Source: Caldilineaceae bacterium (GTDB lineage: Bacteria > Chloroflexota > Anaerolineae > Caldilineales > Caldilineaceae). Taken from it: DNA of 52,432 nt. The translations under genes were made by a program, and so were the position numbers. How positions within the stretch are numbered: the first letter of the stretch is position 1; every line of letters begins with the position of its first letter. Shown here piece by piece: positions 32,588 through 40,152 of this stretch. Under the pieces are notes generated by a model. The model was not told the origin of the DNA, did not search any database, and worked only from the letters and a program-made list of their open reading frames with translations. The stretch spans positions 1 to 52,432 of the forward strand of contig JACKBA010000043.1 of assembly GCA_020634815.1 (NCBI GenBank), read 5' to 3'.

Positions 32588-34735
32588 CTATGCTTCAGGA
32601 GCGGAAGGCGGCAACGGGTGCCACGGCAGGCTCACGGTGAAGCGGCTGCCCTGGCCGGGCGCGCTTTCGACCGCGACGCTCCCGCCGTGCAAGTCGACGA
32701 GATGACGCACGATGGCCAGACCGATCCCCATGCCTTCATACTGGCGGGTGGTGCCCGTGTCCACTTGCGTGAATGGCTGAAAGAGCATGCGCCGGCGCGC
32801 CTCGTCGATGCCGATGCCCTCGTCCCAGACTGTGAAGCAGACAAGCTCGGCGGTGCGGTCGACGGTGACATCCAGACCAGTGGGACCGCCGCCGGGCGTA
32901 AACTTGATGGCGTTGTTGAGCAGGTTGAAGAGGATCTGGCGCAGCCGATAAGCATCGACGCGCACAGCCAGGTCCGGCGGATCAATGGTGTAGCGCGGGC
33001 GCGGGGCATCGGGGGGCATCATCGCGCCGACGATGCGCAGCGCGCTGCGGCAGACATCGTCCGCGCCGATTTCGGCTATGGCGAGTTCGATGGCGCCGGC
33101 CTCCAGCCGCGACAGGTCCAGCACGTCGCTGACGATCTCGGAGAGGCGCCCGCCGCCAGCCGCAATCATGCGGAGCGAGCGTTGCTGGCGCTCGGTGAGC
33201 GGGCCATAGACTTCTTCGAGCAGCGCCTCGCTCAGGCCCATGATGCTGTTCAGCGGCGTACGCAGTTCGTGGCTCATGACGGCAAGGAACTCGTCCTTGG
33301 CACGTGCGGCGGATTCGGCCACGTCCTTGGCCTGCACCAGTGCCTGCTCCGCCTCGCGCCGCGCCGTGATGTCGTTGACCGAGACGAAGACGGCCTGGTC
33401 ATCGGCCAGCGAGACGGGCACGGCCGAGAGGAGCGCCCAGAAGACGCTATCGGCGGCAAGCAACTGCACCTCGCGGTCGGAAAGAGCCCCTTCCTCCAGC
33501 ACCTGTGCGACGACGCGCTCGCAGTCGCCGGCATCGACAAAGAGTTCGGCCAGCGTCTTGCGGCCGATGGCGTCCGCGTCGATGGCGAAGAGGTCCAGCG
33601 CCCGGCGGTTCGCATACAGCAACGCGCCGTCGGCAGCGCTGGCGACGATGCTTGGGAAGGGTGCATTGTCAACCAACGTGCGATAGCGTTGTTCGCTTTG
33701 ACGAACCGACTCTTCCATCCGCATGCGCTCGGTCGAGTCGCGCAGCGAAATGAGTTGGCCGGATGAGCCTGTCTTGCCGTTGCTCAGGGGCGTCCTTTGC
33801 ACGTCGACCTGGCGCGGGACGCCGGGCCAGGCGATCACTAGGGTGTCTTGCGCGCCGGCGCTGAAGGTCTCCGTAACGGCGGGGGGCAGCAGGTTCTCGA
33901 TACTGCGGCCAATCAGCGAACCGTCAGCGGTAAAGAAGGTGTAAGCGGCGGGGTTGGCGTCGACCACGCGGCCCTGCGCATCGGTGACGAGCAGGGCATC
34001 GGTAATATGCTCGAAGAGGGCCGTGCGCGCAACGGGCGCCAGGTCCAGCAGGTAGAAGCGGTACATGGCCCATGCCAGCAGCGTGCCGGTCACCGTAAAC
34101 GCAAGGGGCGTCCAGTCAAAGCCTGGAAGGGGATTGGCGCCGGAGAGGTAGAGGACATTGGCCAGCCAGGGGATCGCCGCGGCGACGAGGACAATCACAA
34201 CCTGGCGACGGTAGAGGTCCCGGTTCTTGACGGCAGCCCGCACCAGGATTACCGTGGCGGCGACGATCATGAGATAGAGATAGGCGGTAAAGATCCAGAA
34301 GAGCGGCCCGTGCACGTAGACCGACTCCGGGCCGAATGGCGACTCGATGAGCCGTACCTCGCGCCAGAAAAGGCGATGTGCGTCGTTCGTGGCGGCAGCG
34401 ATCACGGCCAGGGCAGGGATCAGCCAAAGCCACAGCCATCGCCGGACCGGCAGCGCCGATGTTCGCTGTGTGTACAACATGCTGAAGATCAGGAAGAAGA
34501 CGGGCAGTGCCTGGATGCCCAGATGGCTGATCTTGGAGAAGAGGATCTTGGTTGCCAGGTCGGGTGCCATGCTCTCGGCGGTTTCGGCCGCGCTCCACAA
34601 CGCGGCGGCAAAGAGCAGGCCCGCCAGCGGCAAGGCGCCCGGCGCACGCCTGCGCATGGCAAAGATAGCGACCACGGCGGCCAGCAGTGCAGTATCCAGA
34701 TAGACAAACGATACGGTCGTGAATGCCAAGTCCAT
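32588..34735 (-). CDS. 7TM-PAS-PAS sensor histidine kinase
   Basis: A 715-residue kinase. Residues 1-~230 hold seven hydrophobic helices of the HisK_7TM type, with 'VYVHGPLFWIFTAYLYLMIV' among them. Two PAS domains follow ('HITDALLVTDAQGRVVDANP' and 'FPSIVASAADGALLYANRRA'), then HisKA with His489 in 'MSHELRTPLNSIMGLSEALL', and HATPase with 'NLLNNAIKFTPGGG', 'VWDEGIGID' and 'YEGMGIGLAIVRHLVDLHGG'. No receiver domain is fused and no response regulator is adjacent; the STAND regulator next door lacks a receiver. Start ATG 34735 follows AGGAGA; longer in-frame starts have no ribosome site. Confidence 0.9.
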   Translation of the reverse strand: MDLAFTTVSFVYLDTALLAAVVAIFAMRRRAPGALPLAGLLFAAALWSAAETAESMAPDLATKILFSKISHLGIQALPVFFLIFSMLYTQRTSALPVRRWLWLWLIPALAVIAAATNDAHRLFWREVRLIESPFGPESVYVHGPLFWIFTAYLYLMIVAATVILVRAAVKNRDLYRRQVVIVLVAAAIPWLANVLYLSGANPLPGFDWTPLAFTVTGTLLAWAMYRFYLLDLAPVARTALFEHITDALLVTDAQGRVVDANPAAYTFFTADGSLIGRSIENLLPPAVTETFSAGAQDTLVIAWPGVPRQVDVQRTPLSNGKTGSSGQLISLRDSTERMRMEESVRQSEQRYRTLVDNAPFPSIVASAADGALLYANRRALDLFAIDADAIGRKTLAELFVDAGDCERVVAQVLEEGALSDREVQLLAADSVFWALLSAVPVSLADDQAVFVSVNDITARREAEQALVQAKDVAESAARAKDEFLAVMSHELRTPLNSIMGLSEALLEEVYGPLTERQQRSLRMIAAGGGRLSEIVSDVLDLSRLEAGAIELAIAEIGADDVCRSALRIVGAMMPPDAPRPRYTIDPPDLAVRVDAYRLRQILFNLLNNAIKFTPGGGPTGLDVTVDRTAELVCFTVWDEGIGIDEARRRMLFQPFTQVDTGTTRQYEGMGIGLAIVRHLVDLHGGSVAVESAPGQGSRFTVSLPWHPLPPSAPEA

Positions 34736-34984
34736 CAGCGGCTCTCCTGGGGATAGCCATACACCTGTGGGCACATGGAAGTCCCTCGCATCACCCTTTC
34801 GCAGAGCCGCAGCAAGCAAGCCGGCCATGCAGCCGGCCATCGGTTCTGTTTCGATCCTGGCGGATGCTTTTGTGAATACTTTTCGCTCGCTTGACAAAGG
34901 TTCCAGCCAGGTATTACGATCTAATCATACCCTATTTTGGCGCAGGCACATCGTGGCAATGCAGCAAGCCGTCTAGGCTTTCTT

Positions 34985-35310
34985 GCCGACTGTGCCAAGA
35001 TGCACCTGTCAACATCTTCCTCGGCCACGAACCGACACGGCGGCTGCTGCACTTCTTCAAACAGATTGACCGCGGCCCCATGTTGTCGGGGTCCAAAAAG
35101 GTGGATGATCGCCTGGACATCAGGATTCCCAATTTGCGTCACCCGATCCGGTAGATGTCGGATCGTCACCATCATCAGCCACAACTTACAGGATGTCTTC
35201 GCCACCTCTGATCGCATCATCGCATGCGCCGCGGCAAAAAGGTAGGCGACCTGCTGGCCAAGGATACTGACGGCGACGAGCTTGTCTCGCTGATGGTTGG
35301 CGCGGCCTGA
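34985..35310 (+). pseudogene. Remains of a sugar ABC transporter ATP-binding gene
   Basis: Three fragments in two frames read like an RbsA/XylG-type ATPase: 'NIFLGHEPTRRLLHFFKQID' with 'LDIRIPNLRHPIR' (34998-35153, frame 1), then 'TIISHNLQDVFATSDRII' (about 35166-35220, frame 2), then 'MRRGKKVGDLLAKDTDGDEL' (35224-, frame 1) ending at TGA 35308. The region between the first and second fragments, which should hold the ABC signature and Walker B, is deleted. The N-terminal part with Walker A is missing too; 34736-34984 shows nothing recognisable. No other transporter genes remain nearby. Confidence 0.75.
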
Positions 35311-35333
35311 ACCATACTTGACCTGACGAAGTC

Positions 35334-35370
35334 CGCAGCGGCCGGCACGTGACGTGTGCCGGCCGCTGCG
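35334..35370 (+). terminator. Hairpin after the ABC ATPase remnant
   Basis: Arms CGCAGCGGCCGGCAC (35334-35348) and its reverse complement (35356-35370), 24 bases after the remnant's stop. No T-run. It probably served the gene before it decayed and now isolates the promoter downstream. Confidence 0.6.
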
Positions 35371-35490
35371 CGTCTGCTCCGCCTCCCACCTCGCGCTATT
35401 CTGAGTCTCTCCCCTCCTATGTTGCTCGGCCGCGTCCGTCACATTGGCCATTCTGCCAGTGCGGCGCGTGCGATAACCCAAAATTCCCTA

Positions 35491-35519
35491 TTGACATTAG
35501 AACAAATGTTCTGTACCAT
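35491..35519 (+). promoter_or_regulatory. SOS promoter: LexA box between -35 and -10
   Basis: TTGACA (35491-35496, full consensus), 17-base spacer, TACCAT (35514-35519). The spacer holds AGAACAAATGTTCT (35499-35512), an exact match to the GAAC-N4-GTTC LexA/DinR operator of Gram-positive type. A second half-site TTAGAACA follows at 35519-35526. Binding there would block RNA polymerase, so the downstream motor gene is probably DNA-damage inducible. Confidence 0.7.
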
Positions 35520-35568
35520 TAGAACACAAATTCGACTTTGTCTTGAAATGAGGATTGCGTGCCGGGCA

Positions 35569-36723
35569 ATGGGCTATCGAAGGCGTACGCTAGAGATGCA
35601 GGCAGATAGAATTGAGGCCGTCTTGCAGCGCCACCGCGTGCAGGCCCATGTCGACGGCGGGCTGGTCACGCCGCGCTTCGTGCGCTTCCGGCTGGTATCG
35701 GATGGGACGACGCGCGTGAACAAGATCACCGGCCTCGCCGACGAGATCGCCATGGAACTGGACAAGCGCGAGGCACGCGTCTACCGCGACGGCGCCGCCA
35801 TCCAGATCGAAGTGCCGCGCGGCACGCCCGAGCCGGTGCGAATGCTCCCGCTTTGCGACCGGCTCAGCCTCATTCCGCCCGTGACGGCTGTGCTCGGCCT
35901 GGAACAGGACGGGACGCCGCTGCTCTTACGCCTGCCCGCGCCCGACGTGACCCATGTGCTCGTGGTGGGCACGACCGGCTCAGGGAAGACGGCGCTGGCA
36001 CGCTCGCTGCTAGTGTCACTGGCCATGCACAACCGGCAGAGCCAGGTGCAACTCGTGCTCATCGACCCCAAGGGGCGCGGCTTCGGGCCAATTGCCAGGA
36101 TGCCCCACACGCTGGGCAGCGTCGCCTCCACGCCGGAGCAGGCCATGGAACGGCTGCGCTGGCTCATCGGCGAGATGGAACGCCGCGATCGCGAGGGCAT
36201 CAGCCGGCCGGCGCTCGTGGTCGGGATTGATGAACTCGCGGATTTGCTGATGACCGGCGGCGCGCCGGTCGAGGCCATGCTGACGCGGCTGAGCCAGCGC
36301 GGGCGCGAGGCGGGCATTCACCTGGTCGCCTGCACGCAGAAGCCGACCGCCGACGTGATCGGCGGTGCGATGAAGGCCAACTTCCCGGTGCGCCTAGTCG
36401 GCTCGGTGGCCAGCCGCGATGAAGCGCGCTACGCCACAGGCATCGCCGACAGCGGCGCCGAGAAACTGGAAGGCAAGGGGGATTTCCTGCTCGTCGCCAA
36501 GGGCGCCACGGTGCGCTTTCAGGCGGCGTGGCTTGGCCCCGAAGATTTCGATCGAGTGTGCCTGGTGCTACGGGATGGCATTCGTGGGCCGCGGTGTTGG
36601 TCCGGCAACCCGCCGCAGCCTGCGAATGTCGCACCACCTCAACTTCCGGTACAGGTCGACGAGCGACCGGCCGCCGGCGGATGGCTGCAATCACTCGGCC
36701 GCCGGCTCGTACACAACCGTTGA
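35569..36723 (+). CDS. FtsK/SpoIIIE-like DNA translocase, soluble
   Basis: A ~384-residue motor protein. An N-terminal alpha-beta region ('LQRHRVQAHVDGGLVTPRFV') precedes the RecA-like FtsK domain with Walker A G134-T-T-G-S-G-K-T141 and Walker B ending D221-E222 ('VVGIDELADLL'), and 'LVACTQKPTADVIGGAMKAN' as the usual FtsK sensor region. Membrane helices and the gamma DNA-reading domain of classic FtsK are both missing. The upstream LexA box suggests a role in DNA repair or chromosome handling after damage. The start is uncertain: ATG 35548, 35569 and 35596 are all after the predicted transcription start; 35569 is used here. Confidence 0.85.
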   Translation: MGYRRRTLEMQADRIEAVLQRHRVQAHVDGGLVTPRFVRFRLVSDGTTRVNKITGLADEIAMELDKREARVYRDGAAIQIEVPRGTPEPVRMLPLCDRLSLIPPVTAVLGLEQDGTPLLLRLPAPDVTHVLVVGTTGSGKTALARSLLVSLAMHNRQSQVQLVLIDPKGRGFGPIARMPHTLGSVASTPEQAMERLRWLIGEMERRDREGISRPALVVGIDELADLLMTGGAPVEAMLTRLSQRGREAGIHLVACTQKPTADVIGGAMKANFPVRLVGSVASRDEARYATGIADSGAEKLEGKGDFLLVAKGATVRFQAAWLGPEDFDRVCLVLRDGIRGPRCWSGNPPQPANVAPPQLPVQVDERPAAGGWLQSLGRRLVHNR

Positions 36724-36797
36724 CGGCAACGGGCTCTGCCCAGCCGGCCACTTCCCCCACCGACCACAATGACTATGCGTACTGAAAAGGAGAATCC

Positions 36798-37244
36798 ATG
36801 CGCTTCTGGGGAATCATTTTGCTGGTGATGGCGGGCGTTTTCGCCTTTGTCGTCGGGTCACGGCTCAGCGCCGACGCCGTCGGCATGGCGATCGGCGTCC
36901 TCTTCGGCGTGCTGGCCGGCATTCCCACCGCCCTGCTGGTGCTTGCTTCGGGGCGTCGCCGCCGCGCCGAGGAAGAAGAGGAAGAAATGGACGACGGCTA
37001 CGCGGGCCGCTATGGCCGGCGCGGCGCGCATCCCTATGGGGCATTCCCGCCCCAGGCGCCTGTCATCGTCTTTGCGCCGCCTGCCGCGCCGCCCCAGGGC
37101 CAGCCCGGCAACTATGTCTATGGCGGCCAGCCAAACGGCTATGGCGCGCCGCCGGCACTGCCCGGCCCCGGCCAACGCACGATCGACGGCGGCCGCGCCT
37201 TCAAGGTGGTCGGCGAGCAGGAGGAGTGGATTACCGAGTGGTAG
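36798..37244 (+). CDS. Small membrane protein with Pro/Gly-rich tail
   Basis: A 148-residue protein. Two hydrophobic helices (about 4-20 and 26-50) are joined by a short loop; then 'RRRRAEEEEEEMDD' and a Pro/Gly/Tyr-rich stretch, ending in a short 'AFKVVGEQEEWITEW' segment. Not recognised. ATG 36798 is preceded by AAAAGGAGAATCC. It follows the FtsK-like gene by 74 bases on the same strand without an intervening terminator, so co-transcription, and possibly SOS control, is plausible. The helices could anchor the soluble motor; that is an inference. Confidence 0.7.
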   Translation: MRFWGIILLVMAGVFAFVVGSRLSADAVGMAIGVLFGVLAGIPTALLVLASGRRRRAEEEEEEMDDGYAGRYGRRGAHPYGAFPPQAPVIVFAPPAAPPQGQPGNYVYGGQPNGYGAPPALPGPGQRTIDGGRAFKVVGEQEEWITEW

Positions 37245-37261
37245 TCCGGTCCCATCTAACC

Positions 37262-37298
37262 AGACACCGAGTTTCTTGGAGAAACTCGGTGTCTTTTT
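37262..37298 (+). terminator. Intrinsic terminator, hairpin family D copy 3
   Basis: Arms AGACACCGAGTTTCT (37262-37276) and reverse complement (37280-37294), loop TGG, followed by a T-run to 37298. It lies 17 bases after the stop at 37244. This copy has the T-run of an intrinsic terminator and would also act on the convergent gene. Confidence 0.8.
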
Positions 37299-37323
37299 TG
37301 TGCGGTACGTAGCTGATGAGCGC

Positions 37324-38211
37324 CTAGAATGAAGTGTAGGCCTCGTAGCCGGCCTGGGGAATCTCGCTCTCCGGCGGCTGTTCGGCCAGGTGCGTGTCCA
37401 GGTTGAAGGTGAAGCCCTGCCCCAGGTTGTGGATCTGCGCGCCGGTCACGCTGAGCGCGGCGTTGTTGTCGCCCTCGGCGATGCTGCTGTACTCGATGCG
37501 CCAGCCGTCGACGACAAGCGCGTTGCCCGGCCCGAAGACCTCCAGCGTGCTGTTGGCGTAGAGAACGATGCCGGTGTTCGGGTCGAGCGCCACGCCGATG
37601 AGGAACGGATTGTAGGCGACGGCGGTCAGCAGGCGCGGCAGATGTGTGCGAAAGTGCGAACCGGCCTCCTCATCACAGTCGAGCGTGATGCGATTGACCA
37701 GCCCGAGCCCCGGAGCAAAGCGCACCAGCGCCCGGTGCAGCAGGGGGCCGGCTTCGACGGCCGTGTCGTGCACGATGATGTGTTGGCAGAGCACGGCGCC
37801 GCCCTGCCCCACGCCCGCCACCACGCGCCCGCGCGCATTGGCGCGCCGGATCGCCTGGGCAACGGGCGTGCCGCCCAACGTGGCGGCAAAACGCAGCGGG
37901 CTGCCGTCGGTGATCAGGATGCCGGTGGCGGCGTCTACCATGGCGACCAGCGCCGGATCGTGCGCGGACTGGCGGCTGGTGACGGGGAGAATCTCCACCG
38001 AATCGACCTCGTTCTCGGCGAACCACGTGCGCATGTGCTCGGCCTGAGCGCCGTCGGCCGAAGCCGCCGCCACGATGAGGACGCGCGCGCCATAGCTCCC
38101 GGCCTCGTCCCAGAAACTTTGCAGCATGCGCTCGGCGGCGCGTGCGTCGATCAAGGGGCCCATGAAGATGATGGGGCCGCGGGTGAATCCCGGTGGTACT
38201 TGGGCTGGCAC
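37324..38211 (-). CDS. Cyanophycinase-like (S51) protein lacking the catalytic Ser
   Basis: A 295-residue member of the cyanophycinase/peptidase S51 fold. 'TDGSPLRFAATLGGTPVAQA' (101-120) matches the GGNQxxL region, and 'HFRTHLPRLLTAV' and 'GVALDPNTGIVLYANSTLEV' match the C-terminal blocks. Where active enzymes have G-T-S-A-G-A, this has G133-V-G-Q-G-G138, so Gly135 replaces the nucleophile. It is therefore probably not a protease and may bind a peptide or ligand. Start GTG 38211 follows GGAAGAG. Last gene of a leftward operon with the membrane-anchored protein (12-base gap), endonuclease III and a phosphoribosyltransferase. No cyanophycin synthetase is in the window. Confidence 0.75.
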   Translation of the reverse strand: MPAQVPPGFTRGPIIFMGPLIDARAAERMLQSFWDEAGSYGARVLIVAAASADGAQAEHMRTWFAENEVDSVEILPVTSRQSAHDPALVAMVDAATGILITDGSPLRFAATLGGTPVAQAIRRANARGRVVAGVGQGGAVLCQHIIVHDTAVEAGPLLHRALVRFAPGLGLVNRITLDCDEEAGSHFRTHLPRLLTAVAYNPFLIGVALDPNTGIVLYANSTLEVFGPGNALVVDGWRIEYSSIAEGDNNAALSVTGAQIHNLGQGFTFNLDTHLAEQPPESEIPQAGYEAYTSF

Positions 38212-38223
38212 AGTCTCTTCCTT

Positions 38224-38856
38224 CTACTCTTTCAGACGAACCGTTTGCATCAATTCCTGGAGCAACCCGTCCAGGCTGCCGGCCTCGACCGGCGACACAA
38301 GCGAAGAAATCACGAAGTTCTGCGCCGGCGGGTCGATCATGACGACTTGCACGCCGTTGAAGGCGCCGGCATCGGTCTCGATGGTATAGGTGACCTTGCC
38401 GGCAGGGAGACCATCCTGGCGCAGTTCGGTCGATACCTCCGTGACAATGTCCCCTACGCCGGGCGACTCGTTCAATTGCTTCTCCAGGTCGGCCACATAT
38501 TGCTCGAGCGGCAGTTGATTCCATGGGAAGCTCATGATCGACAGCCGGACCGGCGACGTCACAAAGGTCGCGCCATCGCGCCAGGCCATCACCTGCGGCG
38601 TGACGTGCGGGGATTGCATGCCCGCATCCGACGGCCACTCGTCGACGACGTACTGCCAGCCCGCAGGGAATGTCATCTCCACCAGCGCGGCGCTGGCCGT
38701 GCCGCCCGGTGCTTCCGGCGTCGGAGCGACAGCGGGTGTGGGTATGGTCGTCGGTGTAGGCGGCGTTGCAGGCCCGCTGCCGACGAAGAGATAGATGCCG
38801 GCGCCCAGCAAGAGCAGCACGATGACAGCAACGATCCCCAAAGCCCAGCTACGCAT
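38224..38856 (-). CDS. Membrane-anchored protein with extracytoplasmic domain
   Basis: A 210-residue protein with one N-terminal helix ('ALGIVAVIVLLLLGAGIYLF') followed by a Pro/Thr-rich spacer ('PTPTTIPTPAVAPTPEAP') and an alpha-beta domain (about 65-210) ending in 'SLDGLLQELMQTVRLKE'. The domain opens 'EMTFPAGWQYVVDEWP', a start often seen in PsbP-like or lipoprotein-type domains, but the identity is not sure. Start ATG 38856 follows GCGGAGTTG. Middle of the leftward operon. Confidence 0.7.
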   Translation of the reverse strand: MRSWALGIVAVIVLLLLGAGIYLFVGSGPATPPTPTTIPTPAVAPTPEAPGGTASAALVEMTFPAGWQYVVDEWPSDAGMQSPHVTPQVMAWRDGATFVTSPVRLSIMSFPWNQLPLEQYVADLEKQLNESPGVGDIVTEVSTELRQDGLPAGKVTYTIETDAGAFNGVQVVMIDPPAQNFVISSLVSPVEAGSLDGLLQELMQTVRLKE

Positions 38857-38884
38857 GGTCAACTCCGCTTTCTGATGGCCCCGC

Positions 38885-39541
<657 letters not shown>

Positions 39542-39551
39542 GGCAAACTCG

Positions 39552-40052
39552 TCACGAGAAAATGGGCTGGGCGCGCACGCGATAGTCGGAGTCGTCGATG
39601 CGCTGCCACGGGTAATGGATGAAATCCTCGGTGATCTGCACGTAGTAGTCCGGCGTGTCCTCGGGGAAGAAGCTGCTGGCCTGTTTCCAGTGCAACACGG
39701 CCAGTTCGGGATAACCGCCGGCAATCTCGATGCGCCCCTTGACGGCCATGATCGTCCGTCCCTGGTGCCACAAGTTGTCGACGACGAGGATCTTGCGGTC
39801 GCGCAGGCGGTCGTCGGCCGGGAACTGGACGAAGCGCGGCCAACTCAACGTCGTGCGCTGGCTCGGGTTCTCCGGGAAGAGCACGGCCGCGGTCAGCACT
39901 TCCTTCATCTTCAGCGCCTCGGCGATCATGCCGCCGGGGATGATGCCGCCGCGCGTGATGGAGAGGATGGCGTCATAGGGCGTGTTGAGCTTGAAGATCA
40001 ACTGGCTGACCAGTTCTTCCAGCTCAGTCCAGGAAAGGTAGACATGTTTCAT
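39552..40052 (-). CDS. Phosphoribosyltransferase (purine type)
   Basis: A 166-residue type I phosphoribosyltransferase. 'YDAILSITRGGIIPGGMIAE' (26-45) is the PPi loop, and 'RKILVVDNLWHQGRTIM' (86-102) the PRPP-binding loop, with DN replacing the usual DD and a WHQ insert. The C-terminal 'EDFIHYPWQRIDDSDYR' resembles the purine-base contact of xanthine/hypoxanthine enzymes (WxxYPW type). It would make a nucleotide from a free purine base and PRPP. ATG 40052, GGAG 11 bases upstream. First gene of the leftward operon. Confidence 0.85.
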   Translation of the reverse strand: MKHVYLSWTELEELVSQLIFKLNTPYDAILSITRGGIIPGGMIAEALKMKEVLTAAVLFPENPSQRTTLSWPRFVQFPADDRLRDRKILVVDNLWHQGRTIMAVKGRIEIAGGYPELAVLHWKQASSFFPEDTPDYYVQITEDFIHYPWQRIDDSDYRVRAQPIFS

Positions 40053-40152
40053 AGGTCAATGACTCCGGGTCATGGGCATTGTGGCCGCTCTGGCCCAAAC
40101 GCCTGTCCGTCTGTGCTCGGCCGGCGCTGCGGTCTGCGCCGCACCGCCAGAA

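Noticed and set aside
32393..33766. Plus-strand 457-codon frame opposite the PAS kinase
   Set aside because: Shadow of the HATPase/HisKA region.
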